Origin: JBPRGH01 sp051418055
GTDB taxonomy: Bacteria; Bacteroidota; Bacteroidia; Cytophagales; Cyclobacteriaceae
DNA: 64,000 bases
Reading direction: 5' to 3'
NCBI GenBank assembly: GCA_051418055.1
Contig: JBPRGH010000054.1
Location: forward strand, 1-64,000
Positions 25,141 to 34,887 of the stretch are shown here, in pieces. A program made the position numbers and the translations under genes. The notes beneath the pieces were generated by a model. It searched no databases. It saw nothing but the letters and a program-made list of their open reading frames with translations, and was not told the origin of the DNA. How positions within the stretch are numbered: the stretch's first letter is position 1; the number at the start of each line of letters is the position of its first letter.

Positions 25141-25977
25141 ATGCAAAGGAATATACTACTTCTTATTACTCTTTTTATCGCTTTCTCAGCAAGTGCACAA
25201 CAGCGAATTGTCACTGCAGGCAGCTCTTCATCTGAGATTGTTTGCGCCCTTGGGCTTTGTGACAATATTGTGGCCACTGATCAAACCAGTCAGTTCCCTG
25301 CAAGCCTGAAGGCACTACCCTCTATCGGTTATCGCAGTGGCATTAGTGCAGAGGGTATTATTGCCCAACGCCCTGACCTGGTAATTTTTGAACGTGGATA
25401 TGTAAAAGAAGAGCTAATCAAACAGCTTAAATCAACAGGCATTAAAACGCTTGTTATAGATTTTGAACCAAATTTTAATAATACTAAAGAAAGGATCAGG
25501 ACCATTGCTTCGGCGATAAACAGATCTGATGAAGGAGAAGCAATTATACGAAAAATAGCTACTGACCTGAAGTATGTGGAGCAAAAAATAGCCGTTATTC
25601 CGTCAAGACCCAAAGTATTATGCGTTTATGCCCGCGGACAGGGTAATATGCAGGTAGCCGGAAAAAATTCTCCCTTTACACTACTAGAACTTTCAGGCGC
25701 ACAAAATGCAGTACCTGAAATTGAAGGATATAAGCCTCTAAATGCAGAGTCACTTATTAAAGCTAATCCTGATTACATTCTCTTTTTTACCTCAGGTCTT
25801 GCCAGTATCGGAGGGTTAGAGGAAGCTTTAAAGATCACCGGAGTACAGCAAACAACAGCCGGTAAAAAAAGGCAGATCATTTCTATGGACGGGGTGTTGC
25901 TGACTAATTGGGGTCCGCGTGTGGCCGAAGCGGCGCTGCAACTTTTTGAACTCACTCATCCTGAAGCAGGTAACTAA
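25141..25977 (+). CDS. hmuT: Periplasmic heme-binding protein of an ABC importer
   Basis: HmuT carries heme from the outer-membrane receptor to the inner-membrane importer. The 278-residue protein has a signal peptide cut after SASA and the bilobed periplasmic-binding fold of the class with one connecting helix: RIVTAGSSSSEIVCALGLCDNIVATD at the start, PSIGYRSGISAEGIIAQRPDLVI, and a C-terminal GGLEEALKITGVQQT. It is the first gene of a tightly packed operon; its TAA overlaps the ATG of hmuU by one base. The box just upstream predicts repression when iron is plentiful. Confidence 0.9.
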   Translation: MQRNILLLITLFIAFSASAQQRIVTAGSSSSEIVCALGLCDNIVATDQTSQFPASLKALPSIGYRSGISAEGIIAQRPDLVIFERGYVKEELIKQLKSTGIKTLVIDFEPNFNNTKERIRTIASAINRSDEGEAIIRKIATDLKYVEQKIAVIPSRPKVLCVYARGQGNMQVAGKNSPFTLLELSGAQNAVPEIEGYKPLNAESLIKANPDYILFFTSGLASIGGLEEALKITGVQQTTAGKKRQIISMDGVLLTNWGPRVAEAALQLFELTHPEAGN

Positions 25978-27038
25978 TGGAAACCACATTAAATCTATTC
26001 AGAAGCAAAACCACCGGAAGTATTCTCCTGCTGTCAGGGCTGCTTGTAATACTGCTGCTTATCTCGCTAGCCACTGGGGCGGTAGCAATTACACCAGTAG
26101 AGATCCTGCAGGTTTTTGGCCACAGAATTGGGCTAATAGAAGGGATTAATGAAACACAGGAGTTAGTGCTTCTGAATATCCGTCTTCCCCGGTTACTTTT
26201 GACTATTTTGATCGGTGCAGCACTTGGACTCAGTGGCGCCACTTTGCAGGGGTTATTTCGAAATCCATTGGTAGAGCCAGGTATAATCGGTGTATCCAGC
26301 GGTGCTGCTTTAGGGGTAATCGTTATTATAATGTTTTTGGGTGCATTTGCCCCTCAGTTTACAGAAACTTTCGGGCTCTGGCTTACTCCTCTTTTTGCCT
26401 TCACGGGAGGATTGATCGCTACTTTTATAACTCTAAAGCTTAGCCAATATGAAGGAAAAACACAAATCACATACCTCATTCTGGCCGGAGTGGCAATCAC
26501 TTCGCTAACAGGAGCTGTGATTGGATTATCAATCTTTTATGCTGATGACGTACAGCTTCGCACTTATACTTTCTGGACACTGGGTGACCTTAGTGTAGCC
26601 TCATGGGACAGCCTGAATATCCTTTTTCCAATAATAGCCCTGGCATGTGTTGGCCTGATTGCATTAGCACGGCCGCTTAATGCAATAGCCTTAGGTGAAG
26701 CAGAAGCTTTTCATTCAGGGGTAGCTGTGGAAAAAGTAAAATTATGGGCTGTCCTGTTGAGTGCACTCGCTGTTGGCACCTCCGTAGCATTTACCGGTAT
26801 AATCGGTTTTGTGGGTCTTGTTGTGCCTCATATTATCAGGATTAGCTTCAGTTCCGATCACACACTGGTTTTACCCGCTTCTGCATTAGGCGGAGCCTGC
26901 CTTTTGGTATCGGCTGATCTTTTTGCCCGGACAATAGTAGCCCCTGCTGAATTGCCTATTGGAGTGATTACAGCAGTAATCGGTACCCCATTTTTTATTT
27001 ACCTGTTGATAACATCAAAAAAGAAACGCCTCATATGA
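25977..27038 (+). CDS. hmuU: Heme ABC transporter permease
   Basis: HmuU forms the membrane channel. The 353-residue protein is of the FecCD/BtuC type with about ten helices and characteristic blocks: LLNIRLPRLLLTILIGAALGLSGATLQGLFRNPLVEPGIIGVSSGAALG, the ATPase-coupling region around LNAIALGEAEAFHSGV, and TGIIGFVGLVVPHIIR. It overlaps hmuT by one base and hmuV by four (ATGA). Confidence 0.92.
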   Translation: METTLNLFRSKTTGSILLLSGLLVILLLISLATGAVAITPVEILQVFGHRIGLIEGINETQELVLLNIRLPRLLLTILIGAALGLSGATLQGLFRNPLVEPGIIGVSSGAALGVIVIIMFLGAFAPQFTETFGLWLTPLFAFTGGLIATFITLKLSQYEGKTQITYLILAGVAITSLTGAVIGLSIFYADDVQLRTYTFWTLGDLSVASWDSLNILFPIIALACVGLIALARPLNAIALGEAEAFHSGVAVEKVKLWAVLLSALAVGTSVAFTGIIGFVGLVVPHIIRISFSSDHTLVLPASALGGACLLVSADLFARTIVAPAELPIGVITAVIGTPFFIYLLITSKKKRLI

Positions 27039-27904
27039 TGCTTAAAGCTATAAATATAACACAGCAAATCAGTGGTAAAACGATATTGAAAGACTGCTGC
27101 CTGCGGTTAAAACCAGGGAGATTTACTGCCATAGTAGGGCCAAACGGAGCAGGAAAAAGTACACTGCTAAAAGCAATATCGGGAGAAAGTCGAAAATTTA
27201 AAGGCGAGGTGATCCTTAACGGTAAACAACTGCAATGCTTTAAACCGCGTGAGCTTTCAGTTAAGCGGGCAATACTCCCACAGCATACAGTTGTTAATTT
27301 TCCCTTTACCGTAGAGCAAGTCATTGAAATTGGCCGGTACGCACATCGTACTACAGCTGTCGAAAATGAGATTATTATCAATAGTGTGATGAGAATGACC
27401 GACCTCAAGAAATTTAAAGGAAGAGCTTACCAAACTCTTTCAGGCGGAGAAAAACAAAGGGTACAAATGGCTCGGGTAATGGCACAGATCCGGAATAAAA
27501 CATCAGACCCAAAATATGTGCTGTTGGACGAACCTACTGCCAGCCTTGACATTGCTCAACAACATACTATACTTTCACTGGCAAAAAATTTATGCAATGA
27601 AAATATAGCAGTAATGGCCGTACTGCATGATTTAAATCTTGCAATACAATATGCCGATGATATACTTTTTCTGAAAAATGGCCAGACCGTTGCCTATGGT
27701 GAATTAAAAGATGTGGTAACCAAAGATATAATTGAAAAAACCTTCGGATATCCCGTGAGGCTTTTGGAAGACGATGGCGAGCTGATCGTAGTACCAAATA
27801 AAAAAAGTAATTCAGATAAGGGAACATCTCCGGGTAAAAAATTAACAGGCAGTTTAAAATCAGAAGTCTTAAAATTCAACGGACAGCCTGTAATCAATTC
27901 ATAA
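27035..27904 (+). CDS. hmuV: Heme ABC transporter ATP-binding protein
   Basis: HmuV powers heme import. The 289-residue ATPase has Walker A GPNGAGKST (residues 35-43), the signature LSGGEKQRVQMAR, Walker B YVLLDEPTASLD and the switch His in VLHDLNLA. It is about 25-30 residues longer than common HmuV proteins owing to a Lys/Ser/Gly-rich C-terminal tail. Confidence 0.92.
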   Translation: MMLKAINITQQISGKTILKDCCLRLKPGRFTAIVGPNGAGKSTLLKAISGESRKFKGEVILNGKQLQCFKPRELSVKRAILPQHTVVNFPFTVEQVIEIGRYAHRTTAVENEIIINSVMRMTDLKKFKGRAYQTLSGGEKQRVQMARVMAQIRNKTSDPKYVLLDEPTASLDIAQQHTILSLAKNLCNENIAVMAVLHDLNLAIQYADDILFLKNGQTVAYGELKDVVTKDIIEKTFGYPVRLLEDDGELIVVPNKKSNSDKGTSPGKKLTGSLKSEVLKFNGQPVINS

Positions 27905-27931
27905 AATAAAAATTTATAAATCTAACATATA

Positions 27932-29023
27932 ATGAAGCATACAATAAACAGTTTAAATTCAGCAGAACAAATAGAGCAAGCCTGGAATGGTATTCAGCAG
28001 GCTAAATCCGGCATACGTATCCGTGAAGCTGCTTCTGCATTAGGTTTAAGTGAGGCACAGTTACTCGCTACACAAGTTGGAAAAGAAGCGATCAGATTAA
28101 AAGCTGACTGGCCTGCTTTTATGAAGCGACTGCCGGAATTAGGACGGATCATGTCACTTACCCGCAACGATTCATGTATCCTGGAGCATAAAGGAGCTTT
28201 TGAGAAAATAAGGGTTTCCGGTAAAAGCACCCATCAAATGGCTACTGTTATTGGGCCCATAGAGTCGCGGGTATTTCTAAAATCCTGGCATGTGGCATTT
28301 GCAGTAAAGCAGAAGAAGGGTGACCGCCTCCTTACAAGCTTACAGGTTTTCGACCATGAGGGACAGGCTATTACTAAGATCTATCTTCAGGAAGATAGTA
28401 ATTATGAGGCTTATGAAGCATTTGTGGCTGATTTCCGCGCTGAAGACCAGAGCCGTAAGCAGGTAGTATCCACGTATGATAAAAAAGAATTCACCAAAGA
28501 CCTGGATAAGGAAGCTTTCTTAAATGATTGGTCAGGCTTGAAAGACACGCATGATTTCTTTCCGCTGCTAAGAAAATATAATGCTGATAGATTCCATGCA
28601 ATTCAGATAGCTGAAGGAAGGTTCTCCTATCCTATTGCAGTTTCCAATATTCAGGAGATGCTTGAAAATGCATCCAAACAAAAGCTCCCTATCATGATCT
28701 TTGCCGGTAACCGAGGTAATATCCAGATCCATCAGGATAAGGTTCGCACAATTAGATTATTGGAAAGAGGACATACAGGAGAAGAGCGCTGGCTTAATGT
28801 GTTGGATCCTGATTTTAATATGCACCTACGAATTGATCTGATTAAAACCGCCTGGGTGGTTACTAAACCGACAAGAGACGGAGATGTAACATCAATTGAA
28901 TGCTACGACCACAACAATGAACTTGCGGTACAATTCTTCGGGTTAAGAAAGCCCGGATGTCCGGAGCTGACTGAGTGGAAGGAGCTCGTGAATTCTTTAG
29001 GTAAAATGCCTGCGATAGTATGA
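27932..29023 (+). CDS. hmuS: Hemin-degrading factor / heme chaperone HmuS
   Basis: HmuS-type proteins bind heme in the cytoplasm and pass it on or degrade it. The 363-residue protein shows the two-fold repeat of the family: an N-terminal half with IRIREAASALGLSEAQLLATQVG and a KGAFEKIRVSG-containing core, and a C-terminal half with KLPIMIFAGNRGNIQIHQDKVRTIRLLERG and DPDFNMHLRIDLIKTAWVVTKPTRDGDVTSIECYD. It lies 27 bp after hmuV, and its TGA overlaps the hmuR ATG. Confidence 0.92.
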   Translation: MKHTINSLNSAEQIEQAWNGIQQAKSGIRIREAASALGLSEAQLLATQVGKEAIRLKADWPAFMKRLPELGRIMSLTRNDSCILEHKGAFEKIRVSGKSTHQMATVIGPIESRVFLKSWHVAFAVKQKKGDRLLTSLQVFDHEGQAITKIYLQEDSNYEAYEAFVADFRAEDQSRKQVVSTYDKKEFTKDLDKEAFLNDWSGLKDTHDFFPLLRKYNADRFHAIQIAEGRFSYPIAVSNIQEMLENASKQKLPIMIFAGNRGNIQIHQDKVRTIRLLERGHTGEERWLNVLDPDFNMHLRIDLIKTAWVVTKPTRDGDVTSIECYDHNNELAVQFFGLRKPGCPELTEWKELVNSLGKMPAIV

Positions 29024-31308
29024 GGATCTTTATAATCTACTTACTTTTCCTGATGCCTATAGCTGTATTTTCACAAAACAGCCATACGATAAAAGGCAGG
29101 GTAACTGATGTAAACGGTGAAGGTTTGGCCTATGCGGCTGTACAGGCGGCAGGTACCGGAACAACTACAGATGGCAACGGAAATTTTGTTCTTGAGATAC
29201 CTGAAGGAAAGATCCAACTGACAGTAAAATCCATTGGCTACATACCCAAGGAAGTTTCTGTAAAGGTTCCAATGGTAAAGCCGCTATATATTACTGTCAA
29301 AGAAGATGTACAGCAGCTGAATGAGATAGTTGTGACTGCCACACGCACAAGTCGCAGTATTGATAATATACCCGTACCGGTAGATGTTGTGAATGCTGAG
29401 CAGATTGAAGCGATAGGTGCATTGCGACTTGATGAGGTATTACAGGAGCAAACGGGCCTGCAAATCGTATCAGATCATGGGTCTGGTCTTCAGATGCAGG
29501 GGCTTTCTTCTGAATATATATTGATCCTGATTGATGGAGAACCGGTAATTGGGCGTACTGCAGGTACACTGGAGCTTAGTCGTCTGGCGGTGGATAATAT
29601 TGAACGTGTGGAGATCATCAAAGGGCCATCCTCTTCTTTATATGGAAGTGAAGCTATGGCCGGCGTGGTAAATATTATCACAAAAGATTCTGAGCAAGGT
29701 TTTTCTTCCGTTTTTCGAACTCGCTATCGTACTTTCGGCACTTCCGATGTTAGCACCACCTTAAACTACGGCAATAAGAAACTTAAAACTTCATTTTTTG
29801 CCAACAGGTTAAGTAGTCAGGGATATGACCTGACGCCGGAAACACTTTCAATGACCGCTCCGCCATATCAGGCATATACGGTTAATCCGAAGGTTTCTTA
29901 CCAATTTTCCGATGCGGTAAAACTAAGTGTTAATAGCAGGTTCTATACGGAAAGCCAGAGAAACACCACTGATATTATCCAGGGAAATGAAACCATTCGC
30001 CTGAATGATACAGGAAAGCGTGAAGACTGGAACCTGATGCCCACACTGGAGATAGATCTGAATGATCGTCACCATGTGCAGCTTCGCAGCTATACGACAG
30101 GTTATCGCACAGAAACGGATCTTAGATATGAAAATAGCGGGGAGATCTTTGAGGAGAATTATTTTGATCAGCTTTTCAACCGCTCTGAAGCAGTTTACGA
30201 TTATTATATTAATGATCGGCATATAACAACAGCAGGCGTTGGCCATACAATTGAAACAGTCGAGGCTACGCGATATGATGATGTTAATGCCTTCAGGGCT
30301 ACATATGGATTCCTGCAGCATCAATTTATTCCAGCTGAAAAGTTCAATTTGATCATAGGTGGCCGCTTTGACACGCATAGTGAATACGCCTCCAGATTTA
30401 GCCCAAAGCTGGCAGCCGGATATACTGTAAACAAATGGCTTAAAGTACAGGCTTCTTTCGGAGGAGGATATAAAGCACCTGATTTCCGCCAATTGCTGCT
30501 CAATTTTACTAATCCGATAGCAGGGTATTCCGTTATCGGCTCCAGTATTGTACTTGAGCGAATGAACGAGCTACAGGACCAGGGCCAGATCGAACGGATA
30601 CTCATAGACCCTGCAACTATTGAAACCATTGAAGCTGAAACCTCCATTGCCTACAATGGGGGTTTACACCTAAATCCAGGCAGGTTCAGGGGTGAGATCA
30701 ATTTTTTTAGAAACGAGATCAGCAACTTAATTGATGCTGTTCCCATAGCGCGTAAAACAAACGGACAAAATGTGTTTAGCTATTTCAACTTTGATGAGGT
30801 GGTTACACAGGGAGTAGAAGTAAAAACAAGCTATCCACTTCTGAAAAACCTGGAGGTTTCTCTTGGTTATCAATACCTTGATTCACGAAACCTGGAAGAT
30901 ATTGAGCGACTTAGAGAGGGAAAAGTATTTAGACGAGATCAGGCTACCAATCGAACAGTTGCCGTAGATCTGGCAGATTATGGTGGGTTACCAAATCGTT
31001 CCCGTCACTCAGGTAATGCAAAACTATTTTACTCCAACACCAAACATGGTTTTGATGCAGCGCTTCGGGCCATTTATCGGGGCAGATGGGGACTGGGAGA
31101 TTCCAACGGGAATGGAGTGATAGATACTGACAATGAATTTGCTGATGGGTATATTTTGCTAAACCTGGCTTTAAACAAGGATATCCTTGGATGGCTAACA
31201 TTGGAAGCCGGAGGCAATAACCTGCTAAACAATACTAATCCTTTTGAGCCATCCCTGCCGGGCCGTATCTGGTATGGAGGAGTGAATATAAAATTTTCTA
31301 AAAATTAA
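29020..31308 (+). CDS. hmuR: TonB-dependent heme receptor (HmuR-like)
   Basis: The 762-residue outer-membrane receptor has a signal peptide (cut after AVFS), an N-terminal carboxypeptidase-like domain (about 23-95), a plug beginning LNEIVVTATRTSRSIDNIPVPVDVV, and a 22-strand barrel ending in NIKFSKN. The segment GYKAPDFRQLLLNFTNP parallels the heme-binding YRAP/NPDL region of Bacteroidota HmuR proteins, so heme is the likely substrate. Its position between hmuS and hmuY supports this. Confidence 0.9.
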   Translation: MRIFIIYLLFLMPIAVFSQNSHTIKGRVTDVNGEGLAYAAVQAAGTGTTTDGNGNFVLEIPEGKIQLTVKSIGYIPKEVSVKVPMVKPLYITVKEDVQQLNEIVVTATRTSRSIDNIPVPVDVVNAEQIEAIGALRLDEVLQEQTGLQIVSDHGSGLQMQGLSSEYILILIDGEPVIGRTAGTLELSRLAVDNIERVEIIKGPSSSLYGSEAMAGVVNIITKDSEQGFSSVFRTRYRTFGTSDVSTTLNYGNKKLKTSFFANRLSSQGYDLTPETLSMTAPPYQAYTVNPKVSYQFSDAVKLSVNSRFYTESQRNTTDIIQGNETIRLNDTGKREDWNLMPTLEIDLNDRHHVQLRSYTTGYRTETDLRYENSGEIFEENYFDQLFNRSEAVYDYYINDRHITTAGVGHTIETVEATRYDDVNAFRATYGFLQHQFIPAEKFNLIIGGRFDTHSEYASRFSPKLAAGYTVNKWLKVQASFGGGYKAPDFRQLLLNFTNPIAGYSVIGSSIVLERMNELQDQGQIERILIDPATIETIEAETSIAYNGGLHLNPGRFRGEINFFRNEISNLIDAVPIARKTNGQNVFSYFNFDEVVTQGVEVKTSYPLLKNLEVSLGYQYLDSRNLEDIERLREGKVFRRDQATNRTVAVDLADYGGLPNRSRHSGNAKLFYSNTKHGFDAALRAIYRGRWGLGDSNGNGVIDTDNEFADGYILLNLALNKDILGWLTLEAGGNNLLNNTNPFEPSLPGRIWYGGVNIKFSKN

Positions 31309-31337
31309 AAATGTAAAACTTAAAATCAAATAATAAA

Positions 31338-31982
31338 ATGAAAAACACAAAAATGAAACTTGTATACGTAATGCTCTTTGTTAGTTTGCTGTCTTTTACA
31401 GCCTGTGATGAAGATGAGGTCCTTAATACTGTAATTCTGGAGGAACAAACAGCTTCGGATATCCCGGCTGATCCTGACGGTGGCCATGGGCCATCAAGTA
31501 ACTTTACATTCTTTGACCTTGAGACCGGAACAATCTTACAAAAAGCAGATTCCAATTCTAACAAATGGGACCTGGCTTTTGCAGGAACAACAGTTCTGAT
31601 CAATGGAGGTATTTCTGGCCCCGGACAGGGAACAGCTCAGGTAGTGGATGGAATATTCGAAGACCTTGAAACTGCCCCAGAAACAGGTTTTGCAGTAGAC
31701 AGTGAAGAGTCATTAGCAATCCCTGCCGGAAGTGATAACGGCTGGTATACGTACACCGGTGGTGGTGGTACTCCTAGTTATGCCATACTGCCTATTCGCG
31801 GTAAGGTGATCATGCTAACTACGGGAGACGGAAATTATGCTAAAGTAGAAATCCTAAGTTATTACAAAGGAAATCCGGATACCTCAACACCTGAGTTTGC
31901 AGACAGAAGCACCCGACCAGCAGGGAGATACTATACCTTCCGTTATATAGTTCAGGAAAATGGAAGTAAAAATTTCAAATAA
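31338..31982 (+). CDS. hmuY: HmuY family heme-binding lipoprotein
   Basis: The 214-residue protein has a lipoprotein signal (LLSFTAC) and the HmuY-family blocks FFDLETGTILQKADSNSNKWDLAFAGTTVLINGG, followed by a C-terminal YAILPIRGKVIMLTTGDGNYAKVEILSYYKG and RYYTFRYIVQ. HmuY proteins sit on the cell surface, take heme from host or environmental hemoproteins and hand it to HmuR. The gene order here (hmuTUV-S-R-Y) is the reverse of the Y-R-S-T-U-V order of Porphyromonas gingivalis. The heme ligands cannot be assigned by eye. Confidence 0.88.
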   Translation: MKNTKMKLVYVMLFVSLLSFTACDEDEVLNTVILEEQTASDIPADPDGGHGPSSNFTFFDLETGTILQKADSNSNKWDLAFAGTTVLINGGISGPGQGTAQVVDGIFEDLETAPETGFAVDSEESLAIPAGSDNGWYTYTGGGGTPSYAILPIRGKVIMLTTGDGNYAKVEILSYYKGNPDTSTPEFADRSTRPAGRYYTFRYIVQENGSKNFK

Positions 31983-32085
31983 TAATTCCTTAAAAGTTAA
32001 ATGAATAAACTTTAAAGTATCTGTTAAGTCCTCCGGAGCCATGACTTCATATTGTTTTGTCATGGTTTCCGAGAGGCACAAAACT

Positions 32086-32412
32086 ATGTGTAATTATCAT
32101 CAGCAAATAATATTTACTGAAACTGAAAAGGGGCAAGTCAGTTGGTGCAGCGGATGTCGGAGCTATTCAGTAGTATTTAATAGTTGTGTAATGGCGTTTA
32201 CACAAAAAGAATTGGAGCAATTTATAGATTTAATCACCAATCTAACTGACAATGATTTCCAATATAATTTTAAAAATGAAAAACATGTACTCATTAAAAA
32301 CCAATTTGCTTTTATTGGTATCTGTCTAACATATGAAGATCTAAACCTGTTAGCAGATATGGTAAATGAATCGCTTACCTTAACTGAAGTTTTTAAAATA
32401 ATTTATCACTAG
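32086..32412 (+). CDS. Small Cys/His protein of Bacteroidota heme loci (DUF6686-like)
   Basis: With the start at ATG 32086, which follows a GAGAGG site by nine bases, the product is 108 residues. It opens MCNYHQQIIFTETEKGQVSWCSGC: a C-x2-H and a C-x2-C that could bind one metal ion. A helical C-terminal half follows (FTQKELEQFIDLITNLTDNDF and ICLTYEDLNLLADMVNESL). It resembles the family I know as DUF6686, frequent beside iron genes in this phylum. A longer frame from 32041 exists but its additional residues look non-native. Function unknown. Confidence 0.72.
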   Translation: MCNYHQQIIFTETEKGQVSWCSGCRSYSVVFNSCVMAFTQKELEQFIDLITNLTDNDFQYNFKNEKHVLIKNQFAFIGICLTYEDLNLLADMVNESLTLTEVFKIIYH

Positions 32413-32464
32413 TGTTTTAAACCCTATTCTTACTTTCTAATGACCGCCTTAAATCCTTAATTAA

Positions 32465-32536
32465 ATTTAGTCTAAATAATTTTTCTAAAACTCTCTATTA
32501 GGCTAAGTTTGTTTATTATTTATATTTAGTCTAAAT
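32465..32536. promoter_or_regulatory. Pair of ATTTAGTCTAAAT dyads in front of the xusA-like gene
   Basis: Identical 13-base palindromes lie at 32465-32477 and 32524-32536, centres 59 bp apart, close to the 60-bp spacing of the pair at 24.1-24.2 kb. The second ends five bases before the GTG start. Half-sites TTTAG and CTAAA are shared with the hmuT and regulator boxes, but the spacing between halves is one base instead of seven. A TAAGTTTG (-7-like) lies between them at 32504-32511. Confidence 0.55.
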
Positions 32537-32541
32537 AAATA

Positions 32542-34884
32542 GTGGTGCAACTTCTATTTTTCCTAATAATTGGTCCGTGGTCGACGTTTGCACAGCCGTC
32601 CACCGACTCTGTTATTGGAAAAGTGACAGATGCTGATGGCAATGCAGTGCCCGGTATTACTGTTTTGCTAAAAGAGACCAGGAAAGGTTCAGCAACGGAT
32701 GAATCGGGCAATTTTATAATTGAAGGTGTGGCACCAGGTAAATATAAATTACAGATTTCAGGGATCGGATTTGAGCATCAGGAGATCGCTATTAAGCACC
32801 CTTCCCCTACTCCATATCAAATAAGCCTTGTCGAAAGTGTAAAGCAATTGCAGAATGTTGTTGTTACATCGGATAAACAAAGCCAAAGTGTAAAAGCTAC
32901 AGGATTAAATGTTTCTGTCATCAGCACGGAGCAATTTCAGGACCTTAATATGGATGTCAACCAGATCATAGGTATTGCTTCCGGAATAAATATTCGTGAA
33001 ACAGGCGGTTTAGGATCTAATTTTGAATTATCACTTAATGGATTATCAGGCAATCAGGTGCGTTATTTTATTGATGGTATTCCCATGGAATTCTTTGGGT
33101 CTGCTTTAAGCCTAAACAACATGCCAGCCAATATGATAAAATCCATTCAGATATATAAAGGAGTGGTACCAATCCACCTTGCTGCAGATGCTTTAGGGGG
33201 TGCCATTAATATTGTGACCCCTTCTCTAAAGGATGAATTTCTTGATGTTTCTTATTCTTATGGATCCTTTAATACACATAGGGCCTCTGCATTTGGTCAG
33301 GTTAGCAATGAGCAGGGGATGTTTCTCAGGTTCTCTTCCTTTTTTAATCATTCAGATAATGATTACTGGATGAATAATGTGCCTGTCGCAGATACATTTG
33401 GAAATATTACCGGATACTCACGCTTCAGAAGGTTTCATGATGAATATACCTCCGGTTCTATTAATCTAAGAGCAGGGCTTATAGGTAAAAAATTTGCTGA
33501 TGAACTGAGCATTGATTTTACTTATGCAGGTAATGAGAACAATATTCAGCATCCTGATGTCTCTGTAAACCGAACTTATGGTGGCCTTACCAGTCGTAAC
33601 ACCTCTTACATGGGTGTCTTGCGCTACAACAAAAGCTTTTCAAAGTTGGAGATCAAAGCCAATGCCCTGGCAGGACATGTTGAGGAAGTGGTCTATGATA
33701 CTATTTCACGGCGATATAACTGGAAGGGAGAATTTAAAGACCTTTCTGATAACGTAGGAGAATATTATGGCCAGCAATCAATTTTTCATATCCAGGACCA
33801 GTTTATCTGGGCTAATATAGATGCAAGTTATAATTTACTCCAGGGGCACAATTTACGATTCAATTTATCACACAATCAGTTAAAGCGTAATGGTTATGAT
33901 GAAATTAATGAAAATAATTTAGCCTTTACTTCGCCTAATGAGCTGTTTAAAGATATGGGTGCTTTATCATACGAATATTTGAGCAGCAATAATAAATTTC
34001 AGGCTACAGTATTTGGAAAACAGTATTTTTTTAATGGCCTCATCAATACACAGGAATATATTGGAGATAGCTATCAAAATGTAGAAACCAAAGCCAACCT
34101 TGTTGAAACCGGCTATGGAGCTTCCGCACGATATACGATTAACCCGAACTGGACGATGAAATTCTCATTTGAAAAGGCCTATCGTATGCCGGAACCTGAT
34201 GAGATCCTGGGAAATGGGATGTTCATTGACCCTAATCCTTCACTTACAGCCGAAAGCTCGCATAATCTAAATTATGGATTAATCTTCAATAAAGATCTTG
34301 GGCGTTCCCGCATCCAGTCGGAGGCTAATGTATTCTATAGACCTACTGAAGATTTCATTCGGTTCATCAATGATCGTGGTATTTTAGGAAGATATTATAA
34401 TGTGGCCAATGTCCGGATACTTGGAGTCGAATCATCGAATTTATTAAAGATAAAAAATAAATACCTGCTCGGGCTTAACTGGACTTATCAATCCATAACC
34501 GATCGTACGGAATCTTATGAAGGACTTCCTAATGATAATATTGGTGAGAAGATCCCTAATACCCCTTATTTCTTTTGGAATCTCCGTGCCGGATATAATA
34601 CCCGGGTTACCCGTGATTCAAGGATATCTTTCACCTGGTCAAGCCGCTATATACATGAGTTTTATCTGTATTGGGAACGGTTTGGCAACAGGAATGATAA
34701 AAATGAGATACCCACACAATTTGTACATGACCTGGATATAAACTACTCCTTCAATGAAGGAAAATATAATGCATCACTTGCCGCAAGAAATATTTTTGAT
34801 GCCAATGCATATGATAATTTCAATATTCAAAAACCAGGAAGAGCATTTTATTTAAAATTCAGATACTATTTAAACAACAATTAA
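32542..34884 (+). CDS. xusA: TonB-dependent siderophore receptor, XusA-like
   Basis: The 780-residue receptor starts at GTG 32542 with a signal peptide (LLFFLIIGPWSTFA) and a carboxypeptidase-like domain. The plug domain follows (VVTSDKQSQSVKATGLNVSVI, with ALGGAINIVTPSL) and then a barrel ending in FYLKFRYYLNNN. It is directly followed by a DUF4374 lipoprotein and a PepSY membrane protein, the arrangement of the XusABC xenosiderophore system of Bacteroides. The siderophore is not predictable. A second GTG lies one codon in. Confidence 0.85.
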   Translation: MVQLLFFLIIGPWSTFAQPSTDSVIGKVTDADGNAVPGITVLLKETRKGSATDESGNFIIEGVAPGKYKLQISGIGFEHQEIAIKHPSPTPYQISLVESVKQLQNVVVTSDKQSQSVKATGLNVSVISTEQFQDLNMDVNQIIGIASGINIRETGGLGSNFELSLNGLSGNQVRYFIDGIPMEFFGSALSLNNMPANMIKSIQIYKGVVPIHLAADALGGAINIVTPSLKDEFLDVSYSYGSFNTHRASAFGQVSNEQGMFLRFSSFFNHSDNDYWMNNVPVADTFGNITGYSRFRRFHDEYTSGSINLRAGLIGKKFADELSIDFTYAGNENNIQHPDVSVNRTYGGLTSRNTSYMGVLRYNKSFSKLEIKANALAGHVEEVVYDTISRRYNWKGEFKDLSDNVGEYYGQQSIFHIQDQFIWANIDASYNLLQGHNLRFNLSHNQLKRNGYDEINENNLAFTSPNELFKDMGALSYEYLSSNNKFQATVFGKQYFFNGLINTQEYIGDSYQNVETKANLVETGYGASARYTINPNWTMKFSFEKAYRMPEPDEILGNGMFIDPNPSLTAESSHNLNYGLIFNKDLGRSRIQSEANVFYRPTEDFIRFINDRGILGRYYNVANVRILGVESSNLLKIKNKYLLGLNWTYQSITDRTESYEGLPNDNIGEKIPNTPYFFWNLRAGYNTRVTRDSRISFTWSSRYIHEFYLYWERFGNRNDKNEIPTQFVHDLDINYSFNEGKYNASLAARNIFDANAYDNFNIQKPGRAFYLKFRYYLNNN

Positions 34885-34887
34885 CTA

